NCBI GenBank assembly: GCA_963969345.1
Contig: OZ017767.1
Coordinates: forward strand, 5,112,739-5,176,738
Length of the DNA: 64,000 bases
Source: Turbatrix aceti
Taxonomy: Eukaryota > Nematoda > Chromadorea > Rhabditida > Panagrolaimidae
Direction: 5' to 3'
Position numbers and translations under genes: made by a program
In this document: one piece after another, positions 32,063 through 43,635 of the stretch
Layout: every line of letters begins with the position of its first letter
How positions within the stretch are numbered: the first letter of the stretch is position 1
The notes under the pieces: generated by a model
The model's database searches: none
What the model saw: only the letters and a program-made list of their open reading frames with translations
Told to the model about the DNA's origin: nothing

Positions 32063-34633
32063 TCAAAGAGGGGCAACGTAGCTGGCGGGGAAGAGGCCGG
32101 TCTCGTGGTCCTTGCGACCCATGCACCAGCCGAGGGAGTCGGGACCGGAGAGCACCTCGAGGACTTCGCCCCTGCGCAGCGCGATCTCGTCAGATTCGAT
32201 AGGTTCGTAGTCGTAGAGGGCCTTGGCGGGTCCCCGCATCTGGCCGATATCCGCCACCTCGTTGTCATTCGAGTCGACGCTCGTTTTGACGTCGTCCACG
32301 TAACTGCCAGAGTCGTCCGACTGCCGGCTGCTCATCTTGCTCTGCGGCTGCGGTTGCGGAAGGGGCTTGGTGGGTGTCTCTGGAGGGATAGCGTAGTTGC
32401 CGGCCACTTCGATGACCGTTCGTCCGGCATCGCCGGCGGGTCCCTGATTGGCTCGCGGACCGTCTTCAGCGCGTTGAGGAGTTCGCATCGGGAAGGGGTC
32501 CACGAAAGGACTGCTCGGGCCGATCACCCTCGTGACGGGCTTGGACGCCGTCGGCGGTGCTTCGGAGGAGCCAGAGGAAGACGCGGTCTTTTTCGACGCC
32601 GTAGTGCCAAAATTGGAATCCTATAATGATTTTCATTAAAAAAACAGCTTTCAAAGTGATTTTTAATTTGATTGAAAAATTTTGTCTACACCCAAAAAAA
32701 GATATGAATCCTAACTGAACAAATCAACCATATTTCCCCCGCTTAGGCACCTGTTGGGAGCTGCTGCTGGGCGATCTGTGCAGTGACGTGCTGTACGCCG
32801 CTGAAATAGGCCGACTCAGAGTGGTGGTGGCGGATGCCAAGTGGGACTGTGGTGCACTGATCGGTGGAACCTCGTTCGTGGTGGTGACGTGCTTGACCAG
32901 CACGATGCCGCTGTCGTCGGTCGCACCCGCCGACGAATACGACGTAGCGTCATTGTTGCGAGCGTTTTTGTACGTGGAAATGTTGCGCATACCCGGCAGG
33001 AACTCCTAAACATCACGCGATTGCCTCCTTGCCGGGTCCAAAAGTCAGTGGAAATGTTAGAAATAGGCCAAAGTAGGCAAAAGAACGCAGGCCACGCCAC
33101 CACCATCACCACAACCGAGAAGTAAGAACAGCTCAGGAGGCCGAAAATTGAAACGAAAGCAACAGCGATGAGAAAGAGTAGTCCAGCACAACAATCAAAA
33201 ACGCAAAACCCCATTTTTGAATCCTATTTCGTTACTTTTAGCAATCAGGATTTTGCGAATAACATTTTTGGATGCTATTTTGTTACTTTTGATAACCAAG
33301 ATTTTGTCAATAACATTTTTGAAACCTGTTATGTTACTTTCGGAAAAAAACATTTTGTGAATAACATTTTTTGAACGCTATTTTGTTACTTTTAGTGATC
33401 ATTATTTTTGGAGTAATACTTTTTCCGACGCTATTTTGTTACTTTTCGTGACCAAAATTTTGTGAAAAAAAACAATTCTTTCCACGTTTTTTTTACTTTT
33501 GGTGATAAAATTTGTAAATTAAAAGCTCCCAAAAGTCAAAAACGTTAGAAATACGCCAAAGCAGGTCAGAATCCGCAGGTCACCACCACAACCCAGAAAG
33601 TATGAATGATCGAAAGGAAAGCAACAGCGATGGGAAAGAGGAAGAAGTCCAGTTAAAGCACAACAACCAAAACTCACCTCAAAGACGGGCCACGTGCAGG
33701 GCGCGTCTGGGCCGTGGACAGAAGACCAGTTCTTGAGATCCGCTTCAAAGTCCTCCTCCGAGATGGCTTTCAGTCGGCGGTCGAGATCCTCATGCAGATT
33801 TCGCAGCCTGAAAACTTGCCAAAATCAGTTCAGAGTCACGTATTCTGTAAAACTCACTTGCTGGCGACGACGAGATCGCGCAAAACATTCTGAGCGCCTT
33901 CGATCATCTCCTTGAAGAACTTCATGCGCTTCAGCTCCATCTGCTGGCACTTGTCGAAGACGAACGTCATGTTATCGATGTAGACAGGTCTGTACTTCTC
34001 GGACTCGGCCACCTGGGCGGCGTACACGTCCCGCGTGCGGCGACTCTCTTCCTTGCATTTTTCAAGCCGATCTGAGAGTTTCTCGAGGGCGTCGGCACTG
34101 ACGCTCGAATCAGATCGCGCGTTGGTCAAATTGACAGCAGCAGATTTTTCCAGACGACTGGCCTGGTGGAAGGCCTTCTTCGCGCTTTCCACCTTGTCCG
34201 CAAGCTTCTTCCACGACTTCTGAGCTTTTTCAAAGGCCTCGGAGATCTCGTGGGTCTCCTTCGACGAGCCTACAAAGGTTCTGGGATGGTGGTTGTTCTT
34301 CTTGAAATTTCCGACGGTCGTGATGATTTCGTCGTTGAAGCGTTCCTTGAGACCGTTGTGCAGCTTGGAGAGATGGTCAGCCTCGATGAGCAGGTGGCTG
34401 AGGGAATCCTTGATCGTGCCGGACGGCAGGCGGAGGCCTACGTGGCCGCTCCACTTGTCGTGCCACACCTGGAGGCTCTTGGCGTACTTGGCCTCGAGAT
34501 CGGCGCGTTCCTTGATCATCTTGGAAAAGTCATCCAGCTCGTCGATGCCATCTTTGATGCGGCGCACGTTCACCTTGTACGCGCCTACCTCGAAGAAGCC
34601 GGTGTTGATCGTCGACAGGTTCGGAAGAGACAT
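32063..34633 (-). CDS. sdpn-1/PACSIN homolog: Syndapin/PACSIN: F-BAR and SH3 membrane-shaping protein
   Basis: This cytoplasmic adaptor bends membranes at endosomes and synapses and binds dynamin through its SH3 domain. Exons 34633-33858, 33807-33678, 33005-32751 and 32620-32063 give 572 residues in consistent phase. The F-BAR domain covers about residues 10-300 and starts FFEVGAYKVNVRRIKDG. Typical elements are YAKSLQVWHDKW, ETHEISEAFEKAQKSWKKL and FDKCQQMELKRMKFFKEM, followed by a conserved tail ending in DAPCTWPVFE. The SH3 domain is the last 55 residues: ALYDYEP, GWCMGR, GLFPASYV. The linker is Ser-, Thr- and Pro-rich. It has no Asn-Pro-Phe motif, which vertebrate PACSIN1 and 2 use to bind EHD proteins. 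A TTTTTCAG acceptor at 34709-34711 lies 75 nt before the ATG. The 0.67 kb third intron carries a minisatellite array. Confidence 0.96.
33038..33672. repeat. Locus C: minisatellite array bracketed by copies of syndapin intron sequence
   Basis: About six units of the 52-nt repeat lie at 33214-33525, inside the syndapin intron 33677-33006. On each side is one copy of the same intron segment. The left copy is about 33038-33205 and the right about 33527-33672. Shared blocks in order include CCAAAAGTCA, GTTAGAAATA then GCCAAAG, CACCACAACC, and GAAAGCAACAGCGATG then GAAAGAG. The right copy abuts the donor site and keeps it; the left copy has lost the donor. The ancestral intron would have been only about 150 to 200 nt long. 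Confidence 0.88.
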
Positions 34634-34711
34634 GGCGGAAGTGCTGGCAGCAATCGAGTGCGAGCACGGACACAACGCTTGAGGGGACGTCTTCGGTGGT
34701 GGTTGTCTCTG

Positions 34712-37700
34712 AAAAAGCCACAGACGTCTAAGAACGGAGTCAAAACAATAAAAAATACGATGCACGAAAAATTAATAAATAAAAAAAATCCGTGTTTGTA
34801 CGAAACTTTTTGGTAGAGCGGGGCAACAAACAAACAAAACGATACAAAAAACAGAGAAAAGAGGAGTGGAGGCTGCATTATGTATCACACGTGGATCAAC
34901 AAAAAAGTCCAATCAAAAAATGCAAGCTGTTAATTCCTCAAATTCGCTTTCGCAATTCCATTTACGCATCAAAGTGAGGAAACAGAACAGAACCCTGCGC
35001 TCCCGCCCCCAGCTTTGTACCTCAACTTTACTTCTGTTTGGAAAAAAAAACGAAAAAGTGAAAAAAAAACCGTCAGCTGGTGCCCCTGGTTTTGTACGTG
35101 TACGCAAGCACAACAACCAACCAAGACGTGACAAGGAAAATGACAAACTTCCATGTCGTAAACACTTTTAGTACCCGCGATTGAAATAAAACAAAACAAA
35201 ACCCAGAGGAGCCAGGTCACCTGGGTGCGCAGACGACGGTGAATACGACGAAGACGACGCAATCACCCCTCTTGCCGATCCCGGCCGGGATCGGAGCATT
35301 TCATGGTCACCGGGCACGTCTCGCGTCTGTCTCGAAGAGATCGCGCAGCCCGAACCGAACCCAACCCAAAGCACGAGACATGCATGATCCCTGGGAAGGC
35401 TTAGTTAGCGATTTGTTGACACACCCGCCACGACGCAGCCAACGCCGGGCGCGGTCACGACGCCTCCGGCTGCTGCCTGCTTATCGTCCAACTCAAAATA
35501 CCAAATACCTTTCCTTATCACACAAAAAAAAGTTCTTTTGTCGGTGCGAATTGTCAAAATATCGTAAAAATAAAATACGAAAAGAAAATAGGGTCAAATT
35601 CAGAATAAAAATATATTATACAATTGTTTGTTCCGTTCCAGAAATCACCCAATTGCGAGCAAAGTTCCCACGATTCATGTGCGCAGGCCTCCTTGGAGCG
35701 ATGCGCACGAGAAAGCTAACGGGTCCATAACAAGCGAGGTGAATGAATCATCATCGCTCTTCCCACCATCCTCGTCTGCCCGGGGCGAACGAACAAAACC
35801 GAGCATGATGCACTCATTCATCGTCTGACGCTGAAAATCCCGGTCACAATCGATTGCGCGGCCAATCCAATCTCGAGCCCGTTCGCCGTGGCTATCGGCG
35901 TGCGGCAAAGGTCATCGCAAAACGAATCCGTTTATCTCGCCCCGTCGAAACCGGTGCCGCAGCCACTTGTGCGCACTTGCGGGGGAGGGGGGGAGGCATC
36001 ACGTCAATGACATTCCTTTCGAGTGATCAACCGGCGGCAAAAAGAGAAAGCAAACCAACGGCGCCAAGGACAGCCACAGGAGCAAAGTGATCCGCGCGGA
36101 ATCAATGCAAGCCACTTCACCGCCGCCCGACTGGACCATCATTGATGTGAATGAATCCGGAATTCTCAAAGCAATCAAAACGCAACGCAAAAAACGCTAA
36201 TCGGTTTGACAATCACAAAATGTTCATTTGCTTATTATCGCGCTATCGAGGCTCCCGAACACGCTAAATCTCGCCGTTCACCAGAAGCATCGAGCCCGCC
36301 AGACTAAAAAAACAACATGGACGCTACTAAAAATTTCACCTATTCAACTAGCTCGTTTTCGCGTAAGCAAAGCAAAGTGCCTCCATCCCATTGAAAAGCA
36401 TCGCATCGTTTGCCTAAAACACCGTTTCAAAGCCGTTGCTCCTTAACGATCTAAAATCTTCTCAAATAGGCGCCAAAAAACAGAATTTTGAATTAAAAAT
36501 GCCCGACGCACCCCGCAGGAGTCTGGTCTGGATTTTTGCAAAAGCAACTATGAAACATTCAAAATTCAGCAAAAAGCAGAACACCCCAGGTGCAGTGTTT
36601 TACAAAAAAACACAGTCGGGGGACAATTGACACCGAGCCAAGTCCTCTCGATCATCCCCGGATTACCGACGACACCGGGCTGGGGTGCAACTCAACTCCT
36701 GGCCACCACCCAGCCTGACATATTCGTTCCAGCCTCGACATCGACATCGAACGACCAAAGCGCCCCAGGCGCACCAAACAAACGCATCCCTCTGCGAATG
36801 AAGGCACGTGGCGGCATTAAAAAAGCTGCAGGACATCCGCGCTTTTTTAGGAACTCGAGCCACGTAAAATGGCTTTCAGAGTTCGCAAAGAAACTAGTTG
36901 GAGCGACTCGCGATGCGATTAAACAGATAAAAGTGAGCAGCAGTGTTCCAAATGAAAGATAATTTGTAAAACGTGAAGTGCGACTTCAAAAATAGCCATT
37001 CACAGGCATCGAGAAGTGGTCCTGTCGTCGCCCGAGGCCTCTGACGACTTGCGGGCAGCAATCAGGAAGGACTCAGCGCAGGTGTCCAACCTTGTTCGAA
37101 CAAGCACCCATCGACCGTGGATCGGCCCCCGAAGAAACAAATCCGCGAGTGTTGCGACAAGTACCTGTCAGGCGGGTGCTTGACCGCAGGCTGCCTCCGT
37201 AGGCCTGTCCACTGATTAGACGGGTTTCGCCGGGAGGTAATCTGTTTGAAGAAAGAAACGCGCCAGCACTAAACCCACCTTTAAAAAAATAGAGCGGAAA
37301 TGTTGAAATGCGGGTTCGCGGGCAACCGGTTGCGCAAGACGTAAAAGAAAGAAAGACTCATGGCCGGACAACTGATGCCATGACCACGCACCTCTGGCAC
37401 TCTGGAAGCCGATCATCCGCTTAGCAAGGCATCAACGGGCACTCTGACTGATTGAGAGTGCGTGGAAGCGGCTCGGCGCCCGGTAAGACAACTGCCAGTA
37501 GCAAAAAATACATATGAGGGGCGCGCGAAAACAAATCTTCGGAAAACTGCTGGTCGGGGAAAAGAAAAAACGTATTTTGAACAGAAATTGAAAGCGCAAG
37601 GCCAGTCGTCTGCTGTTTGTTGCGCCATACGGAAGACACGCGTGGTCAAGGAAGACGCCGGGCGAACCCACCGGGAAGGAAGGAACGCAAAAATAATGGA

Positions 37701-38351
37701 AAGGAAGACGAACGCGAACGCCGCGGGTCCGATAACGACCCCAAACATGCCAGACGCTAAAAAATGTATGACCAAAAATTAAGAACAAAGTCGGTCAATC
37801 AATCATGTGACAGGTAAACAGGTGATTGCCAAAAATGACAAGGTGTAAGGCAGATCACCTGTACATCCTGAAAAAGAGAAACCTAACCCGGTACAAAAGA
37901 AAGTCAGTCTGAGTAATCCAAAGCAAGAGAGCAAGAGGAACAGCGACGAAACGGCCATATAAAGCGCGAACCCTCAAGTTTGACGACACGCAGAAACAAA
38001 CGCGCAAGGCAAGCTTGGTCAGTGACGAGCTCGATCGAACTCGCGCGCGCAGAAAGGCGCTTACGCGAGTCAAGGTGACGCACTTGGCTGAAGAGCAGCC
38101 GGCTTAGTGATGCGAGATCAGAAGATCAGGGTTTCGGGTTCATAGGACAACAAGGAAGGAGGAAGAACACCACGTGTACAAAGCCGACTACGGCCGTCTA
38201 TCTCTTGAAACACTCAAAACTCGGCCAATCCCGCGCTTTTTGAGACGAACGCTGAACACAGACGAGACACTTTGCCAACAGAAACGCCAAATTTGACTTA
38301 TAAAAAAATTTCACGTTGCCACTTGCGTAATTTGAACTTTTTTTCATGCAG
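34712..38351. other. 3.6 kb without a recognised gene
   Basis: This is the upstream region of syndapin. It contains AT-rich stretches (for example 35515-35640). One open frame at about 36627-36962 has mixed composition but no family resemblance, no good ATG and no splice partners. I see no convincing exon or RNA gene. Confidence 0.45.
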
Positions 38352-38965
38352 TGGACCAATATTTTGTGATTAACATTTTTCAACGCTATCTTATTGTTTT
38401 TGGAGACCAGTATTTTGGAGAACATGAAATTGTTGATTCATGAAACGCAGTTCGAGAATCTGACGCCAACGAAATCTCCTTGGCTTACCTACAAAGAAAC
38501 CCCAAAAAAAATAACAATACGTCGCTGATCTGATGACAAACACCCGACAAAAAAATGATAGATGACCAAGTTGCCGCAGCCAAAAAGTCTCTCTTTCGTG
38601 CGTCGTGGCAGCCAAAACTGGCCGCACAATTGCCGTTGTTTTTTTTAGTTGATTTTGCACGAGTGGCAGATTAATTCTACCACCTATACTAAAACGCCGT
38701 TTTGCGGTCATTTTTTGGCCGAAAATAAAAGATGGGTTTTTCGACTGGCTGACCAAGTGAAAAATGGTTTGGCTGGTGCACCAGATCGGTTGATTAGTTG
38801 CGCACCTTGCTGCAACTTTGTCTGCGGCAACTTGGGCATCTATCATTTTTTTGTCGGGTGTTTGTCATCAGATCAGCGACGTATTGTTATTTTTTTTGTA
38901 GTTTCTTTGTAGATACACTTTTTAACCCTATTTTGCTACTTTTGGTATTTTGAGGATGTTTTAGA
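38352..38965. repeat. Locus D: minisatellite remnants around an inverted-repeat element
   Basis: Diverged units of the same 52-nt family lie at 38352-38425 and again at 38913-38965. Between them lies the inverted-repeat element described separately. The left remnant carries AATATTTTGTGATTAAC and CAACGCTATCTTATTG, the right one ACACTTTTTAACCCTATTTTG. I see no flanking gene duplication here, unlike at the other three arrays. Confidence 0.7.
38489..38912. mobile_element. Non-coding element with 91-nt terminal inverted repeats (MITE or foldback type)
   Basis: The left end 38489-38579 and the right end 38822-38912 are inverted copies with about three mismatches in 91 nt, roughly 97 percent identical. 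Both begin CTACAAAGAAAC and end at TTGCCGCAG. The 242-nt middle has no open frame of note and a short near-palindrome around 38663-38683. The total length is 424 nt. Size, long inverted repeats and lack of coding sequence fit a miniature inverted-repeat or foldback element. No clear target-site duplication is visible. High arm identity means recent insertion or gene conversion between the arms. Confidence 0.8.
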
Positions 38966-39278
38966 ATGCTCTGGGTGATCTGAGGATTTTTTTATTACGT
39001 AGTTACTATATTTTTTATTCAGGCGATCTTTTTCACTCCTTTATTGTCCCCAGGCCCGGGTCTTCCGTTGGGGAAGCCCGCATCCTCGATTCTGCGAGAG
39101 GTGCTGCGCACTCGCTCACTTGACAGCTGCTCCGGTTGTGTGCAAGCTGTTTTGACGAGTTGAGAGTACGGACAGGACACTCATTAAAAATTGGCCAAGG
39201 TTGTCATAATATTTGGGAGCATGCAAGGGGCTGCGCGACTGGTTTTTGGGGCCCTTTCCCCGGCGAATGCTTCTTGGA

Positions 39279-39286
39279 TATAAAAG
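39279..39286 (+). promoter_or_regulatory. TATA box of the secreted CC-domain gene
   Basis: TATAAAAG matches the consensus and stands 85 nt before the ATG at 39371, which puts transcription start near 39310. No splice acceptor lies between it and the ATG, so this message is probably not trans-spliced. Confidence 0.55.
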
Positions 39287-39370
39287 CACTCGTCGGGATA
39301 TCGACACTTTTCACACCTCATCTGGGCGTATAAGAGCGATATCCCGCATTAGATCATCCCGACCTGAATC

Positions 39371-40485
39371 ATGGTGGTTCCGAGGCTGCCTTGGGCTCTT
39401 TTTTTCTGGCTCGCGGCCGCGGTTTTGCATGTGAGCATGGCGCAGTGGGGAAACCCCTGGGGCATGAATGGCTACGGCGTTCGACCACCTGTTAACAACA
39501 ATAATATTGGCATTGGTTACCCAACGGCATACGGACTCATCCGGGGAGATGGATACCAGCCTAACAATGGGGTGAGTCGGGAAGAGAGGTTTTATCGCGT
39601 TTTTACTGTTTATACTGATACTTTCAGCAAGAAAAGTTCACCGTGCGATGCCAAAACGGCGGAGCTCATATCGGGCAGTGCCGCATCGAAAACGACGCGA
39701 TCTGCGTGGCGCTCGGGGGACAGTGCATAAACAACGCGTGCTGCACGACCCCGTTTATCCACCTGAAAACGAGCACGCCAGCACCCACGACGACTCCCCG
39801 CCCGCCTGCACCCTTCATCGACGGCGAGATGGAACCGCCTTCGAAACGGCCCCGCAGGATAAAGACGACGACCCCTCCGCCACCCCCAACGAAAGCGAAG
39901 AAGAGCTCTCGCACGTCGAGACTCCCGAAGAAGACGACTACCACGACCGCACCTGCGCCAATCTGGATGACAACCACTCCGATTGCACCGACGTCTTCCG
40001 AGGGCATAGACAATTCCGAGCCCGTAGAATCCGTTGAGAAGGTCAGGGAAATCGAGGAGTTCAACAAATTGCTAGAAAAGGGCCGCAAGAAGGGTCTCGA
40101 GACTGAAAAACCTGTGCCAGGTGAGTTGATGACTTCTGAAGTGACTGACTCGTTTTGACGATGGTCTCTTTCAGTAGATCTTGTCACAAAGCCATCGACT
40201 GGCCCGAAGTCATCAAGCAGCAGTCGAAGCAAGGGCAAAACAGCGCGCGGCAACGGTGGCCGCATGTCTCGGCTGAAGCCTGCGTTGACAACTCTCCCGC
40301 CGCTCTCCATCGAAGACGAGGAGTTCGAATCCTTCGAATACCTGGCCCGAAGCTGTCATGGCGGCTCCAAGCCCATCGGGCCATGCACGACAGGCGGCCT
40401 CTGCCCGCTCGACCATTCCTGCCAGGGCGGCGTCTGCTGCGCGGACGCTGCCTTCGCCTTCAGGCTGCTCACTGCTTCCGATTGA
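39371..40485 (+). CDS. Secreted protein with two six-cysteine CC (lustrin-like) domains
   Basis: Exons 39371-39571, 39628-40120 and 40175-40485 give 334 residues in consistent phase. The signal peptide is hydrophobic around ALFFWLAAAVLHVSMA, with cleavage near residue 24. An Asn/Gly/Tyr-rich segment follows. The first cysteine domain (about 75-105) runs C-x-N-G-G ... IGQC ... ICVALGGQC ... ACC. The second (about 300-325) runs CHGG ... IGPC ... LCPLDHSC ... VCC. Between them lies a Thr/Pro/Lys-rich linker likely to be heavily O-glycosylated, then an acidic helical stretch. This six-cysteine pattern is common in nematode secreted and cuticle-associated proteins; the role of this one is unknown. 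It stands 257 nt upstream of TMEM161 on the same strand but has its own TATA box. Confidence 0.85.
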
Positions 40486-40741
40486 CCTTGCCCGGCCTTC
40501 GACCGAGTTCAAATCCATTGTGTAACATATTGAAGTTCGTTGTTCCGCGCGATAAAATGATAAATATTCAAGTGACCAACGCATGTTTGCACTTTTCCAC
40601 TTTCCAGGGTTTTCGCAGCGAAAAAAGTTTAATACGCGAGATTTACTGAAACATTTAGTTCTTATGGATCGGATAGGATTTATCGGTGCTTATAGTGGGG
40701 AATTTAGATTTTAGTAGACGTATTTGTTGGTAGTAAACAAA

Positions 40742-42384
40742 ATGGCTGTGCTTGGCTTTCATGTGGTGGTCACGTTGATTGCCATCACTTTGTTCACCAA
40801 GCTGAAGCAGCGGTATTCGCTTTGCGAGGCTCTCATATTCAAAGGGTTTGTTATCGGTTTCGGTTTTATGAAAGCCATTCTATTGATTAATTACAGGTTG
40901 TTCTACTACTTGCCACCGTCCGCGTTCGAGCTGAAAGAGGCAGTCGGCAAGAAATTCAGCGAAAAACGATCACGACGACGACAAGAGTGGGTTATTTTGA
41001 CGCCATGTTTTATTTTATACATAAGTTATCGACTGGAAAATTTGTTACACAAATGTCAAAGTTAGTTGGATTTTAAAGTCCCACCGGATTTATCAAAATT
41101 TTGGATTGTTAGTGACGTCGAAGCATTTTTAAACTCACTTCGTGGCTTTTTCAGTGAAAACGAGCCGTTCAACGTGCCAAAAGACGTCGCGCTCCGTCTT
41201 CTGCGCCTGCCACTGTCTTCACAGCCTCTGAGCGGTGTGCCGTTCTTCACGACGCTTACATTCGTCGTGGACTACTTCGTCTTTGCAGTACTCGTTTTTG
41301 TGACCTCCGAGACGTTCATCTACTTTTTCCCACAAAACCGGGACACGAATGTTTCCATCGTGTGGCTGTTCATCGCGACGTTTTTCATGCTACGGGCGCT
41401 TGCCAAGCTGACGGCCACGAACGTGTCATCGCCGGAGCTCACTGCAGAGCGGAATCTGGTCATCTCGTTTGCCGGCGTGTCTTTTCTCTTCTGCGTCATC
41501 TTCGTCATGTCCTGCGACCGCTACATGGATATCCACTTCCAGGAGGGGTATCACAATTTTACGCGCATTGTTTCGAACTTTCTGAGGGAGCAGCAGATTT
41601 CTGTGATTTCGGATTACGAGGCCAAGTCCCCTGTTCTGCTGTACATTTTTCTCTCGCTGATGCTCGCGGTCATCTCTTCGATGTCCCTGTTCCCGAGTCT
41701 GCGCTATGCGACTATGTACCTCGGCGCCATCGGCGAGAGCTCCATCCCTACGCAAGCGTTGCTTCATTTCACGTTTATGCTGCCAGTTTTCATTCTGGCT
41801 CTCTTCACGACCCCAGTCAGGGATTTGCTCCTCAGCGACCGTTTTGGCATGTAAGTTTTTGTTTTTCACTTGAAAACGATCAGTCGGTCAACTTTTGATT
41901 CAGACTGACCCCGGCTCGTCTCGATGCTCTCAGAATATTCCTAGTAGTCGCCTGGGCTCTCCTCCGTTTTGCCACCGCGCGTCCTCACCTGCAGGCTTAC
42001 CTGAACACCGCAGAAGCCAAGATCGAGGCCCTACAGCGAGAGGCGGGCTTCATCAAATCCAACGAACTCCAGCGCCTCGTGCTTCGCTACGCGCAGTACT
42101 TCTGCGCCGCTGCCCTGCAGTACCTCGTCCCACCGCTCCTGACCATGGTTATCGCGCTGATTCTCAAGAATCTCGGCGACGTGGACCTCGTCGTTCTCGG
42201 CGACACCCTCGTCGATCGGCCCGTGCTCGAGGAACCCCCGACATCTGGCAATCTCCGCCTCCTGCTCAACTTTAACTCGCAGCGTGCTTTCTGGTCCTTC
42301 AACCTCGTCGTTCTCCTCATCATCAACGTCGTCCTCTCCGCGTTCGGCGCCGTCTACACTGCCAATTTCATCAAGGGCGTGTGA
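40742..42384 (+). CDS. TMEM161 homolog: TMEM161 family multi-pass membrane protein
   Basis: Exons 40742-40845, 40897-40986, 41155-41850 and 41904-42384 give 456 residues (the family has about 480). The start MAVLGFHVVVTLI matches the family start almost exactly. Other family signatures are PFNVPKDVAL, VDYFVFAVLVF, LFPSLRYA, and ALLRFATARPHLQAYLNTA followed by KIEALQREAGFI. Several membrane passes are evident from the hydrophobic blocks. TMEM161 proteins are conserved in animals; vertebrate TMEM161B affects heart rhythm and ciliary signalling, but the molecular action is unclear. A TTTTAG acceptor lies 27 nt before the ATG. EIPR1 starts only 179 nt past the stop, an operon-like spacing. Confidence 0.95.
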
Positions 42385-42555
42385 TAATAAGCCTAGTCTC
42401 ACCTTTGAGGTGCCATGATATTTGTTATCGTTTCTCACCGTGCTTTAAACCTTCCCAAGTTGCCGTAAATTACGATTGGATGTCATGCGGTTGTCTTGCC
42501 GCGAAATATCTTAAATCTGAGAGGGGATATGTACAGTAATTATTGTTTATTAAAA

Positions 42556-42558
42556 CAG
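42556..42558 (+). promoter_or_regulatory. Likely trans-splice acceptor before EIPR1
   Basis: An AAAACAG acceptor ends 4 nt before the EIPR1 ATG and lies 174 nt after the TMEM161 stop. This is the position and spacing expected for SL2-type trans-splicing of a downstream operon gene. The site lacks a strong T run, so the call is tentative. Confidence 0.4.
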
Positions 42559-42562
42559 GGTT

Positions 42563-43635
42563 ATGGGTGACCAGAATCTCATTTACGGCATTGATGACCA
42601 CGCACGGGCACTTACGGCATTTCCGGCGGAGGAACAGCGGACGCTCTTCCTCGTTGGTTCCTACTCGCTGAAGCCGGAGAGCAAGCTTTTTCTCCTGGAA
42701 GTCGACGATCGCTGGTCCCGGATCAACGGTCATGGATACACGTTTGACGGCGGAGAGGTCATGCATCTGACCTCTTCACAGGCTTTTAAAGACAACAAAC
42801 TGACTTTTGTCGCGTGCAGTTTTTCCTGTGAGTTGGTTGCCTCGTAATTGCCTGAAAAAAAAGTTTTCTTGCAGTCAGAGAAGGCCAAGTCGCGTCACGA
42901 GCCGCTCTGTGCTCCATCGACGAGCCGGGCGGAAAGGTGGAAAAGCTCGGCATCTACCGGCTGCCAGAAAACGATGGAGTGGTGGTCAAGAGTGCCCTTG
43001 ACCCCGGAGCAGAGAGGCTAGCGGTGCTGTCGACCAAGCGGTTGGTCGTCTGCGATGTGGCAGCTCCTTCTGCCGAACTAGCCGTGATCAGCGAAGCTCC
43101 GGCCTTCGGGATTTCAACCCTGGCGAATGCGGTGGCATGGGATCCTTTTGGCCACGGCCAGACCGTCTTCTACGCTCCAGGACCCGGTCTGCACGTCCTC
43201 GACCTCCGGCAGGGCAAGCCCAACCTCGTCATGACCCGTCCCTGCCGCATCACCTCCCTCGATTTCAACCCATTCAAGCCCAATCGCATTGCCATGGGCT
43301 CCGAAGACGGCTCGTTTTCGCTGTGGGATGCACGGAATCTCTCCGGACCTTTGCTGTCAGTCGCAGCTCACCAGCACGCCGTGTGGGATGTCCGCTTCAA
43401 CAGAACTTACGACCAGCTTGTGCTGAGCTGCGCAGGTGACCGGAGAACTGTTCTGCATCACCTTGCTGCCGAGGACGTTGTCGTGCAGGACGCGGTCGTT
43501 GACAGCGAGGACTCCGTGTACTCGACTGCATGGGCCGGCTCCGACGACTTCGTCTACGCCTCGATCTCCTACGACGGCCGCATCGTCGCCTCCCGCGTCC
43601 GGAAGGCGCTCAAGTACAAACTCCTCAATGTGTGA
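42563..43635 (+). CDS. eipr-1/EIPR1 homolog: EIPR1/TSSC1: EARP-interacting WD-repeat protein
   Basis: This WD40 protein binds the EARP and GARP tethering complexes. It supports endosome recycling and dense-core vesicle traffic. Exons 42563-42827 and 42875-43635 join in phase 1 for 341 residues, shorter than the human 387, the loss lying in middle loops. Family signatures are YGIDDHARALT near the start, ITSLDFNPFKPNRIAMGSED, HQHAVWDVRFNRTYDQLVLS, and the C-terminal block EDSVYSTAW with YASISYDGRI and RALKYKLL-like RKALKYKLL. The repeats form a beta propeller of about seven blades. The gene lies 179 nt downstream of TMEM161 and probably shares its transcript. Its 3' end is duplicated past a minisatellite array. 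Confidence 0.95.

Noticed and set aside
36627..36962. Open frame of 111 codons with Ser/Thr-rich start and basic end
   Set aside because: It starts only with TTG, has no splice partners, no family resemblance and no promoter signal. Chance is the simpler reading.
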